Source: Verrucomicrobiota bacterium (GTDB lineage: Bacteria > Verrucomicrobiota > Verrucomicrobiia > Limisphaerales > JACPZS01). From it: a stretch of 52,660 nucleotides of DNA. The position numbers and the translations under genes are program-made. Positions 17,898 to 26,284 of this stretch are shown one piece after another. The notes beneath the pieces were generated by a model. It ran no database searches, was not told where the DNA came from, and saw nothing but the letters and a program-made list of their open reading frames with translations. The DNA is taken from assembly GCA_016195385.1 (NCBI GenBank), contig JACPZS010000127.1, forward strand, positions 1-52,660. The letters are read 5' to 3'. Within the stretch, counting starts at the first letter, position 1. The number at the start of each line of letters is the position of its first letter.

Positions 17898-18614
17898 GTG
17901 CTTCCCCGCGCGATCACGTTCGATGTTGGCGGCACGCTGATTCAACCGTGGCCATCGGTGGGACACGTGTATGCGGAAGTCGCCGGACGTTCCGGCCACA
18001 AGGAAATTTCTCCGGAACGACTCAACACGCAGTTCGCCGCAGCCTGGAAGCGTCGGCAAGCGTTTGATTACTCGCGCACGGCATGGCAGGGATTGGTCAA
18101 AGAAACTTTTGCCGGAACTCGTGTTGAGCCGGTTACGGAGAGCTTTTTCGACGCCTTGTATCAGCGATTCGCGCAACCGGATGTCTGGCGCGTGTTCGAT
18201 GATGTTTTAGTCACGCTGGAGCAACTGAAACGGCTGAGCGTCCGCCTGGGCATCATTTCGAATTGGGACGAGCGATTGCGGCCGCTACTGGGCGCGCTCA
18301 AACTAGCACCGTTGTTCGAGGCCATCGCGATCTCACACGAAGTCGGCCACACGAAGCCAGCGGGGGGAATTTTTCGCCAGGCTGCGCAAGCGTTGCAACT
18401 TCCTGCGGAAGCCATCCTCCACGTCGGCGACAGTAACGAGGAAGATTTTCACGGCGCGCGTGCGGCTGGCTTTGAGGCTTTGCTGTTGAGTCGCCGCAGC
18501 TTCGGCGAAAGCGCGGGTGAAATCAATTCCCTGGCCGCGCTGGCGAGCCGGCTCATGCTGAACGACACGACGCATGCGGAATCGCAACGTTGCAGTCAGC
18601 GTCCGAGCCGCTAA
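17898..18614 (+). CDS. HAD-superfamily (HAD-IA) hydrolase
   Basis: The 238-residue protein has motif I in AITFDVGGTLIQP, motif II in LGIISNWDERL, motif III near HTKPAGGIFRQA and motif IV in ILHVGDSNEEDFHGARAAG. Motif I has the nucleophile Asp, but the residue two further on is Gly rather than the usual general-acid Asp, a variant seen in HDHD3-like members. Start is a GTG at 17898; the preceding stop is 25 bases away. It overlaps the next gene by about 25 bases. Small phosphorylated metabolites are the likely substrates. Confidence 0.82.
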   Translation: MLPRAITFDVGGTLIQPWPSVGHVYAEVAGRSGHKEISPERLNTQFAAAWKRRQAFDYSRTAWQGLVKETFAGTRVEPVTESFFDALYQRFAQPDVWRVFDDVLVTLEQLKRLSVRLGIISNWDERLRPLLGALKLAPLFEAIAISHEVGHTKPAGGIFRQAAQALQLPAEAILHVGDSNEEDFHGARAAGFEALLLSRRSFGESAGEINSLAALASRLMLNDTTHAESQRCSQRPSR

Positions 18615-19825
18615 ACATATTGCCCGTGCGTAATTCCGTTGCCCCGCTGCGAATTTTGTACGTCCACAACAGCGCCGACATTTACGGTGCGAGCCGTTCG
18701 TTGCTGCGCTTGCTGGGTGCGCTGGACCGCGCCAAATTCTCTCCCTTGGTAGTATTGCCCGAAGATGGGCCGCTGCGTCCGCTCATTGAAGCGCGCCAAA
18801 TCGAAGTCGTGATTCATCCCGGACTCAGCGTCATCAACCGCCAGGTTTTTCATTCATGGCGGCTGATCTGGCTCTTCGGGCAATTTCCGCTCTCGGTGAC
18901 TTATCTCTGGCGACTGATCCGGCGCTGCAAGATCGACCTCGTCCATACGAACACTGGTGTGATCCTTTCACCCGCGCTCGCCGCGCGGCTCGGCGGTGTA
19001 CCGCACGTATGGCATGTGCGCGATTGGTTCCAAGAGTTTCGCCGCTTCTGGCCGTGGTACGCGCGTTACATCACCGGCTGCTCACGGTGCGTCCTGGCCG
19101 TGTCCGAAGCCATTGCCGCGCAATTTCCCCGTCGCGAAAAGGTTCTGGTTTTTCACAACGGCTTTTCACTTGATGAATTCGCGGTGCCGCGCGACGCGCT
19201 CGCATTGGAGTTTCGCCGTAAATGGAAATTGGAAAACGAATTCGTCGTCGGCTGCGTGGGTCGCATCAAACTCGTGCGCAAGGGGCAGGAAGTTTTGATT
19301 CGCGCGGCGGCGTTGCTGGCACAAAGAGGCCGGCGGGCAAAGTTTGTCATCGTCGGCTCGCCTGCGCCCGGCAGCGAAAATCATTTGGAACAGTTGCAGC
19401 AACTCGTGCGTGAACTTGGCCTGGCAGACCGCGTTGTGTTCACTGGCGAAATCAAGGACACGCGGACGGTTTATCCTGCGCTTGATCTGTTTGTGCTGCC
19501 CTCGGCGCAGCCGGAGCCATTCGGCGGCGTGGTGATGGAAGCGATGGCGATGGGCGTGCCCGTCATCGCCACGAACATTGGCGGCTCGTGCGATCAAGTG
19601 GCCGAGGGCGAAACCGGCTTCCTCGTGCCGCCGGCTGATCCACAGGCGCTGGCGGACAAAATTGCGTTGCTCATGGACGACACGAAGTTGCGTTCACGCA
19701 TGAGCGCCGCCGGCCCGCGCCGGATCAAAGAAAAATTTTCACTGACGCAGATGGTGAATCGCTTCGAAAAACTTTACGAAGAATTAGCTAGCGAACGTTG
19801 CGCGTGCCTCACAAGCGACCGATGA
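18590..19825 (+). CDS. GT4-family glycosyltransferase
   Basis: This is a GT-B fold enzyme of about 410 residues: an N-terminal acceptor domain beginning LRILYVHNSADIYGASRSLLRL, and a C-terminal donor domain with VGRIKLVRKGQEVLIRA, FTGEIKDTRTVYPALDLFVLPS and the retaining-GT4 signature EPFGGVVMEAMAMGVPVIAT. It probably adds a sugar to surface polysaccharide or lipid-linked glycan on the cytoplasmic side. The start is uncertain: TTG 18590 overlaps the HAD gene, and a start a few codons downstream is possible. Its end overlaps the converging aminotransferase gene by 17 bases. Confidence 0.88.
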   Translation: MQSASEPLNILPVRNSVAPLRILYVHNSADIYGASRSLLRLLGALDRAKFSPLVVLPEDGPLRPLIEARQIEVVIHPGLSVINRQVFHSWRLIWLFGQFPLSVTYLWRLIRRCKIDLVHTNTGVILSPALAARLGGVPHVWHVRDWFQEFRRFWPWYARYITGCSRCVLAVSEAIAAQFPRREKVLVFHNGFSLDEFAVPRDALALEFRRKWKLENEFVVGCVGRIKLVRKGQEVLIRAAALLAQRGRRAKFVIVGSPAPGSENHLEQLQQLVRELGLADRVVFTGEIKDTRTVYPALDLFVLPSAQPEPFGGVVMEAMAMGVPVIATNIGGSCDQVAEGETGFLVPPADPQALADKIALLMDDTKLRSRMSAAGPRRIKEKFSLTQMVNRFEKLYEELASERCACLTSDR

Positions 19826-20984
19826 ACCGTTCGATGCGCTCGGTCGCGGTTTGAATCTGTTCGAGCGATGTCGCGAAACAGCAGCGCAGGTAACCTTCGC
19901 CGCTCGCGCCGAAAGCGCTGCCCGGCACACAGGCGACGCGCTCGGCTTCGAGCAGTTTCACCGCGAATTCTTTGGAACTCAGCCCGGTCGATTGGATCGA
20001 GGGAAAGGCGTAGAACGAACCGCGCGGCAGGTGGCATTTAAGTCCCAGGCGGTTGAAGGCATTGACGATGAAATTGCGGCGCGCGCGATAGTGCTCGCGC
20101 ATTTCGATGGTATCCGGTTCGCCGCGCTGGATGGCCTCGAACGCGGCTTCCTGGCTGATGATGCTGGCGCAGAGCATCGAGTATTGGTGGATGCGCATCA
20201 TCGCTTCGATCAACTCCACCGGCCCGCAGGCGTAGCCGATGCGAAAGCCCGTCATCGCATACGCCTTGGAAAATCCGTGGAGAAAAATCGTGCGCTCGCG
20301 CATGCCCGGCAGCGACGCGATGCTCACGTGTTCGCCTTCAAAAGTTAGTTCGGAATAAATCTCGTCGGTGATGACGAGCAGGTTGTGCCGCAGTACCACT
20401 TCGGCAATTTTCAACAACTCCGTGCGCATCATGGTGCCACCGGTTGGGTTGGTCGGAAAATTCAGCACGAGCGCTTTGCTGCGCGGCGTAATCGCAGCTT
20501 CGATGGCTTCGGCGGTGACGGCGAAGCCATTTTCCGCGCGGCAAGACACCGGCACCGCCACGCCGTGAGCCAGCGTGATGCTCGGCGCGTAACTCACGTA
20601 GCACGGTTCGTGGTAAAGCATCTCGTCGCCGGGATTGATGACGGCACGCAAGGCGATGTCCAGCGCTTCGCTGACGCCAACAGTGATGATGATTTGGCTC
20701 TTCGGCGAATACGGGACGCCGAAATGTTTTTCAACATGCACGCTGATCGCTTCGCGCAATTTCAGCAAACCAAGATTCGAAGTGTAACTCGTTTTGCCGC
20801 GTTCGAGCGCGTAGATCGCTGCTTCGCGAATGTGCCACGGCGTGACAAAGTCCGGCTCGCCGACGCCGAGCGAAATCACGTCCGACTGGCTTTGCACCAG
20901 GTCGAAAAATTCCCTAATCCCCGAACGCGGAATGTCGCGCACGTGGCGGGCGATGTACTGCTGCGGTTGAAACGGCGCGGCCAT
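19809..20984 (-). CDS. PLP-dependent class I/II aminotransferase (AspC-like)
   Basis: The 391-residue fold-type I aminotransferase contains VISLGVGEPDFVTPWHI, YTSNLGLLKLREAIS, NFPTNPTGGTM, ITDEIYSELTFEG and the PLP lysine in HGFSKAYAMTGFRIGYACG. Family members transaminate aspartate, aromatic or branched amino acids; the sequence alone does not fix which. The ATG at 20984 gives a normal N-terminus. It converges with the glycosyltransferase gene and no operon partner is close. Confidence 0.9.
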   Translation of the reverse strand: MAAPFQPQQYIARHVRDIPRSGIREFFDLVQSQSDVISLGVGEPDFVTPWHIREAAIYALERGKTSYTSNLGLLKLREAISVHVEKHFGVPYSPKSQIIITVGVSEALDIALRAVINPGDEMLYHEPCYVSYAPSITLAHGVAVPVSCRAENGFAVTAEAIEAAITPRSKALVLNFPTNPTGGTMMRTELLKIAEVVLRHNLLVITDEIYSELTFEGEHVSIASLPGMRERTIFLHGFSKAYAMTGFRIGYACGPVELIEAMMRIHQYSMLCASIISQEAAFEAIQRGEPDTIEMREHYRARRNFIVNAFNRLGLKCHLPRGSFYAFPSIQSTGLSSKEFAVKLLEAERVACVPGSAFGASGEGYLRCCFATSLEQIQTATERIERFIGRL

Positions 20985-21091
20985 GTCGTGAACTAGGCAA
21001 ATCGAAAACGCGGCACGGTAAAAGGAAAAAATCGTTGAATGCTCGTGTCAACGACGGGCGCGAGTGGCACCCAGCTTCAATTCAACATCGG

Positions 21092-21739
21092 CTAGGGCAA
21101 CTCCTGAATAGTGATGTTCTTGTAGAGGGCCTCGGCTTTGCCGCCGCCGTGGATTTGGAGGCCAATGATGCCGAACTGCGGAATCGAATCATCCGGCTCC
21201 GTGTAGTCCACGGTTTGAAATCCATTGATGTAAAGTTGGATTCGTTTTCCTTCGCAGCGGATTTCGTAATCGTTCCAGTCGTTCCGCTTCAGGATGCGGT
21301 TGACGTCGGCGATGGGCGACTTGACGAGCACTTTGTTGCGGCGCGATTCGTCGTAGAGGCAGCCCCACCATTCCGGATCGCCCATGTCCGCCTGATAGCC
21401 GCTCAATTCGTAGGCCGGGTTGGTGATGTGTTTGCTGCGAACCTGGACGCCGCCGTTGATGAAGCCGTCGGTGCCGACGAGCTTGAATTTGACGCGAAGA
21501 ATAAAATTCGTGTAGGCGCGCGTGGTGCAGAGGAATTCGTTGTGCGGAACTTTCTCCTTGAGCGAGCCGCCGACCAGCGCGCCATTTTCAATCCGCCACG
21601 TTCCCTTGGTGTCGCCTTCCCAGCCGTGGAAGGTTCTGCCATCGAAGATCGCCACCGGTTTGCGCGCAATCGCGGCGTGCATTGGTAGAATCACGGCGCA
21701 GGTTGCCACCGCGAGCAGGAAAACTCGGAGATGTTTCAT
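21092..21739 (-). CDS. Secreted DUF1080 (3-keto-disaccharide hydrolase-like) protein
   Basis: The 215-residue protein has a signal peptide (MKHLRVFLLAVATCAVILP) and one DUF1080 beta-sandwich domain: AIFDGRTFHGWEGD, WRIENGALVGGS, FKLVGTDGFINGGVQVRS, YQADMGDPEWWGCLYDESR and IPQFGIIGLQIHGGG. The fold is lectin-like, and some members hydrolyse 3-keto-glycosides. Start ATG 21739 places the signal peptide at the N-terminus. DUF1080 genes often accompany Gfo/Idh oxidoreductases, but here that gene is 24 kb away. Confidence 0.88.
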   Translation of the reverse strand: MKHLRVFLLAVATCAVILPMHAAIARKPVAIFDGRTFHGWEGDTKGTWRIENGALVGGSLKEKVPHNEFLCTTRAYTNFILRVKFKLVGTDGFINGGVQVRSKHITNPAYELSGYQADMGDPEWWGCLYDESRRNKVLVKSPIADVNRILKRNDWNDYEIRCEGKRIQLYINGFQTVDYTEPDDSIPQFGIIGLQIHGGGKAEALYKNITIQELP

Positions 21740-21908
21740 AGCGAGCGTGTTTGTAACAACGATTCCGCCAAACACCAAGCGAGAAAAACGGGGTTGGTTT
21801 TGATCAAATCCGTGAAAATGCTTCATCGCCGGACAATGGACCAATACCTCCGACTGTCAGAGCAGGATTAGCGAGCTACTTCAACTGCCGCGCGATGATG
21901 GATTTGAT

Positions 21909-23078
21909 TTAGCCGCAGATGTGGCGGACGTCGCTCTCGCTCAAATCCGGCCACAGCGGCAGGCTGATTATTTCCGGGTAGATCGACGCGGCGCACGGAA
22001 GGTCGGCGGGCTGGTAGCCAAATTTCTCGCGGTAATACGGGTGCATGTGGAGCGGCATCCAGTGAACACTGGTGCCAATGCCCGCTTCCTTGAGCTTGAC
22101 GATGAAGTCAGCGCGGTTGGTCGTCAGTTTATCGAGCTTGAGGCGGATCACGTAGAGGTGCCACGAATGAATCCGGTTCGGCTGCACGCGGGGAAGCACC
22201 AATTCGGCAACATCTTTGAGCAACTCGTTGTAAAGTTCCGCCAAGCGGGTGCGCTTTTGGTGCAACTCATCCGCCCGGCGCAGTTGATGAATTCCAAGCG
22301 ACGCAGCAATGTCCGTCAGATTGTATTTGAAGCCAGGCGCGATGACTTCGTAATACCAGGAGCCTTCAGCGGTAAATCGCTTCCAGGCGTCCCGCGAAAT
22401 GCCGTGCAACGACATGATGCGCATCCGGTCCGCGAAATCCTCGCGCTCGGTGCAAGCCATGCCGCCTTCGCCGGTCGTGATGGTCTTGTTCGCGTAAAAT
22501 GAGTAACAACTAATGTGCCCCGATGTGCCAACGGTCTGCCAGGGACTGGCCTCATTGTCGCGGTAGAACGCCGGACAACAATGAGCCGCGTCTTCGATGA
22601 TGATTAAGTTATGCTTGCGAGCGAGTTCGGTGACGCCGGCCGCATCGCCAATTTGTCCGCCGTAGTGGACTGGCATGATGGCGACGACATTTTCGCCGCG
22701 CTTTTTTGCCGCCTGCAATTTTCTTTCTGCATCGGCCACATCCAGGTTGAAGTCCTCCGGCCGGCAATCGACGAGAATCGGGTGGGCGTTGAAATAGCGC
22801 ACAACTTCCGCCGTAGCGGTGAAGGTCATTGTCGGCACCAGCACGGCGTCTCCGGCTTTTAGTCCGATGGCTTCCAGCGACAGATGCAATGCGGCTGTGG
22901 CGGAGTTGACGGCGACCGAGTGCGTGTGTTTGAGGTACTGGCTGAACTCGCGCTCGAACTGCTTGGTCTTCGGCCCGGTGGTCAGCCAGCCCTTGCGAAG
23001 AGTGTCCACCACTTCGGCAATTTCATCCTCGCCGATGCTCGGTTTGTAGAAAGGGATCGTGAGCATATTTACGGACAC
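21909..23078 (-). CDS. DegT/DnrJ/EryC1/StrS sugar aminotransferase
   Basis: The 389-residue PLP enzyme transaminates keto-sugar nucleotides to amino sugars for surface glycans. Seen are FYKPSIGEDEIAEVVDTLR, GWLTTGPKTKQFE, ATAALHLSLEAIG, PVHYGGQIGD, IIEDAAHCCPA, the PLP lysine in SFYANKTITTGEGGM and SVHWMPLHMHPYYR near the end. The start is at or near 23078 (ATG codons at residues 1 and 5). No sugar-nucleotide dehydratase is nearby, so the exact amino sugar is unknown. Confidence 0.9.
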   Translation of the reverse strand: MSVNMLTIPFYKPSIGEDEIAEVVDTLRKGWLTTGPKTKQFEREFSQYLKHTHSVAVNSATAALHLSLEAIGLKAGDAVLVPTMTFTATAEVVRYFNAHPILVDCRPEDFNLDVADAERKLQAAKKRGENVVAIMPVHYGGQIGDAAGVTELARKHNLIIIEDAAHCCPAFYRDNEASPWQTVGTSGHISCYSFYANKTITTGEGGMACTEREDFADRMRIMSLHGISRDAWKRFTAEGSWYYEVIAPGFKYNLTDIAASLGIHQLRRADELHQKRTRLAELYNELLKDVAELVLPRVQPNRIHSWHLYVIRLKLDKLTTNRADFIVKLKEAGIGTSVHWMPLHMHPYYREKFGYQPADLPCAASIYPEIISLPLWPDLSESDVRHICG

Positions 23079-23455
23079 CTATTCTCTGCGCCGATGGTAT
23101 CCGCCGGACAAACCTGCGACCGACTTCGGTCGTTTCTTCGCACGCGAAGAACCTCAAATACTTGTAAAAAATTATTCATTAAAGCTAGGCGTTCGTATCT
23201 TCGCCAAATTGTCCGTTCCGAATTCACACCGCTATATCGACTCTTCCAATTGCACCCTTAATATCAATATTGCGAATAGCAATTTGTCCGCCGGGCAATA
23301 CCAAATTCAAATAATATCCGGTGAGCCAATCACTTTTCGTGCAAAGATTTTAGCGATTCCGACTCAAAATGGAAAGCATTGTTCCCGGCGAAGTTGAAGC
23401 TTTCACTACATGACGGAAGTTCGTCTACTACCAAAATCTGGCTGTCGTGCCAGTT
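23079..23455. other. AT-rich intergenic stretch without a gene
   Basis: These 377 bases are clearly richer in A+T than the surrounding genes and have frequent stops in all frames. They contain the promoter side of the DegT gene and the downstream side of the AAA gene (both -). I see no hairpin with a T-run, tRNA or repeat. Confidence 0.4.
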
Positions 23456-26113
23456 TCAGGGTCTGAGCGGCGCGGGGGGCTTGATGTCAAACGCCACGAT
23501 GCGGGACTTCTGAACGATCAACGATGCCGCCGCCAGCGGCGTTCCGGCCGGTAACTCGGTCATCACTTGATAGACGCCTTCGCGCGGAGAGTCGATGGGA
23601 TATGCCCAGGAATTTCCCTGCGCGTCGGCAAGCCGAAGCGTGACCCGCAATTCCAGCGCGCGTCCGGAAATCCGCAAATGAAAATAACCGCGCGCACTCG
23701 TGTTGGTCTGCAGGCCATCCAGCCACTTCCCTCGCCACGTGAATCCTAGTGGAATGGGAGCAGGCGCATTCGTGTCACCGCCCGGTCTGCCACCGCCGAC
23801 GGCGAGCAGTTTGAAGGTGAGGTTGTGCAATTGGTTCGTCTGATTCACGAACGATACTTCTCTCCCGGCCGGTGGAATATTCAGACCGCCGAGGTTCCAC
23901 GAATCCTCCGCCGGGAATTTGCTTTCCGGCTTGCGAAAAAATTCCATCCGCAACCGCCAGGCCGGCTCGCGCAGGCAGAGCATGGGGATGGGCATTTTAT
24001 CCTGATCCACCGGAATTTTCACGCGATTGCCAACGCGATCCAGCAACTGATTCTCGGCGGGTTCCCATTCCGTGGTGGGCTGCCCTTGCTGGCTCAACTC
24101 AAATTCCGGTTTCACTTTTGCCGTTCGCAACTCCACACCCGCTGTCGTCCATTTGTCGAGTTCGAGCGTTACGCGTTTGAGTGTCACCGCCAGATCACCG
24201 TCGCGGTGGGTGGCTGGCAGCATCTCCGGCCGCAAGTTCCGGGGCCGTTCATAAGCCGGGTTCGGCACGTTGGTGAACGACGCCATCAACTCGCCGCGCC
24301 GGTCGATGAATTTGAGCGTGAATTCTTTTTGCCCACGGGGAAACACCTTCAACTCGCCCGCGCCGAGGATCACGCTGGCATCCTCCGTAAATACCTGCGG
24401 CCCGGTCGGTCGTGCCGATTCACTGCCCGGCGGCAATTCACCGGCCCAATTGATCATCCGGCAACCGTGGTCATCGAGGATTTCGAGGTGCGAGAAATTG
24501 GAGAGGCTTAAATAGCGATCGGCTTCGGGCGCTTTTTGGGTGAACCACGCGACCAGTGAAATTGGATCCGTTGGATCCGGATTCGGATTCGGGAAACGAA
24601 ACTCCGCTTTCGGACCGGCTTCGTCACGGAATGGCAGCGCGAGCGTGTCGAACAGCGCCGTCCGGAATTTGCCAAACACAAAAGTTTGGTTGGCCGGAAG
24701 CACCGCTTCCAAGGTGAGCAAGCTTCCATCCGCCAAGGGAATCGCTCGATCCAGATGATGAGAGCGCAACAAACTGAGCAGCCAGGCCGCCAGCACCAAC
24801 GCCAGCACGCCTCCCGCCGCCATGGTCCGCACGACGCCGCGGCGGAAAGCCTCCCGCTGCCGGCGCAGCTCGGCGTCCGGCATGTGCGCCGTCACCCATC
24901 GCAGATCGAAGACGCGCGAATAAATCCGATTGCGCAAGTGCAGCCGGCCGGCACGACCGTGGACGATGCCAGCCAGATGCAGGATGCCCACAAGCGCGTT
25001 CGTTTCATCGTCGGCCACTTTTCGCCCCGCCCGCACGCGCTCATAAAGATGAAGCAGCGACGCGCGATCCGTCTGCGCGTTGAGCAACCGCTCCCGCACG
25101 AAAATCAAATTGTCATCCCGCTCGCGTGCGCGATGGCTCAGGAACAATTCCGCGCACAACGTGTCCACGAGCTTCGCGGAAAATTTTCGGGCCGGCGGTT
25201 GCTTGCGCACGCCGTCAACACCGGCCGCCGTCGCGGAAGCCGGTTCTGAAATCACTTCCACAACGGCGCGGCACAGCCGTTGCGTGAGATAGGGATGTCC
25301 GCCCGTCCAATACAAAATCCGTTGGAGCACTTCGCGTCCGCCGACTACGGCATTCTCGTCGTCTCTGTGCAACGACGCCAGACCGTTGACCAGTGGCGAC
25401 ACTTCCGCCTCGGTGAAATCCGTAAGTTCGATGCGCCGGCCGATGTTGAACGGAGTCATCCGCGTTTCGCGAATCAAGTCTGACGGGGTCGCCACGCCGA
25501 TGAGGCAAAAAGTCAACCGGTTGAAAACCGCTTCATTCGTGCGCCGGTTGTAACATTCACGCAACGCCGCGAAAAATTCATCTGTCGAAAACGGCAGGCT
25601 CCTCACGACGTCGATCTCGTCGATGAATACAACAAGCCGAACTTCGGACTCCAAGCCGGTGTCCCGCGCTGCGTGCAACTCGCGATGGACGTTCGCCAGC
25701 CGAGCCGGCCGCAATTCCAACGCAGGCAGGATGACTTTTTCCAGTGCCGTCAGCCAGCGTTGCAACGGCCCCCACTGCGGGTTCGCGCGCCAGAAATTGA
25801 GTAGTTCATCCTCGAGATCCAGTTGCTGACCGAGCCGCGCCACCAACCCATCATACCATTGTTCCGGCGTGAGATTCTGGCCGATGGCCGTCAAATCCAG
25901 CACCGCCACCGCCGCGCCGTCGGCGCGCAGCCGCTTGACCGTTCGCACCATCAACGAAGACTTGCCCATCTGGCGCGAGGTCAGCACGTAGCAAAACTCA
26001 CCGGCCAACAAACCGGCGTAGAGATCTTGATCCGCCCGGCGTTCCACGTACGACGGCGCGTCGTGCCGCAGCGTGCCGCCGGTGACGAAAAAATTATTTG
26101 AGGGAGTGCTCAT
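23456..26113 (-). CDS. Membrane-anchored AAA ATPase (AAA_35-like) with large extracytoplasmic beta-rich domain
   Basis: Residues about 1-410 form an AAA_35/STAND-like ATPase: LTSRQMGKSSLMVRT (Walker A), RLVVFIDEIDVVRS (Walker B), CLIGVATPSDLI (sensor 1 area) and YWTGGHPYLTQRLC. A basic stretch and one membrane helix follow (about 430-450, AGGVLALVLAAWLLSLL). The remaining 430 residues are beta-rich and have no family I recognise (FIDRRGELMASFTNVPNP, FDIKPPAPLRP at the end). By topology the ATPase is cytoplasmic and the C-terminal part extracytoplasmic. I start at ATG 26113. Cyanobacterial relatives fuse the ATPase to WD40, TPR or CHASE2 domains; this fusion partner seems unusual. A role in envelope sensing is inference. 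Confidence 0.75.
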   Translation of the reverse strand: MSTPSNNFFVTGGTLRHDAPSYVERRADQDLYAGLLAGEFCYVLTSRQMGKSSLMVRTVKRLRADGAAVAVLDLTAIGQNLTPEQWYDGLVARLGQQLDLEDELLNFWRANPQWGPLQRWLTALEKVILPALELRPARLANVHRELHAARDTGLESEVRLVVFIDEIDVVRSLPFSTDEFFAALRECYNRRTNEAVFNRLTFCLIGVATPSDLIRETRMTPFNIGRRIELTDFTEAEVSPLVNGLASLHRDDENAVVGGREVLQRILYWTGGHPYLTQRLCRAVVEVISEPASATAAGVDGVRKQPPARKFSAKLVDTLCAELFLSHRARERDDNLIFVRERLLNAQTDRASLLHLYERVRAGRKVADDETNALVGILHLAGIVHGRAGRLHLRNRIYSRVFDLRWVTAHMPDAELRRQREAFRRGVVRTMAAGGVLALVLAAWLLSLLRSHHLDRAIPLADGSLLTLEAVLPANQTFVFGKFRTALFDTLALPFRDEAGPKAEFRFPNPNPDPTDPISLVAWFTQKAPEADRYLSLSNFSHLEILDDHGCRMINWAGELPPGSESARPTGPQVFTEDASVILGAGELKVFPRGQKEFTLKFIDRRGELMASFTNVPNPAYERPRNLRPEMLPATHRDGDLAVTLKRVTLELDKWTTAGVELRTAKVKPEFELSQQGQPTTEWEPAENQLLDRVGNRVKIPVDQDKMPIPMLCLREPAWRLRMEFFRKPESKFPAEDSWNLGGLNIPPAGREVSFVNQTNQLHNLTFKLLAVGGGRPGGDTNAPAPIPLGFTWRGKWLDGLQTNTSARGYFHLRISGRALELRVTLRLADAQGNSWAYPIDSPREGVYQVMTELPAGTPLAAASLIVQKSRIVAFDIKPPAPLRP

Positions 26114-26284
26114 CGCGCCATCGAGTGAAGGCAGTTTAGAAAATCTGCGGCGATTCAAAAGCCAAAAAATCGGCCGCGTGGAAACTCGTTTAACAAGGTG
26201 GCAGCAGTTAATTCTTCAAACCACATTGAGCGGCCCAAGATTCCGAAGTGACAAACCTCCGCGTTTCGGCAAGATTTGTCCTCA

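Noticed and set aside
17898-18614. KdsC (Kdo-8-phosphate phosphatase) next to KdsD
   Set aside because: The HAD protein is a HAD-IA type with a cap domain after motif I and lacks the short capless KdsC layout.
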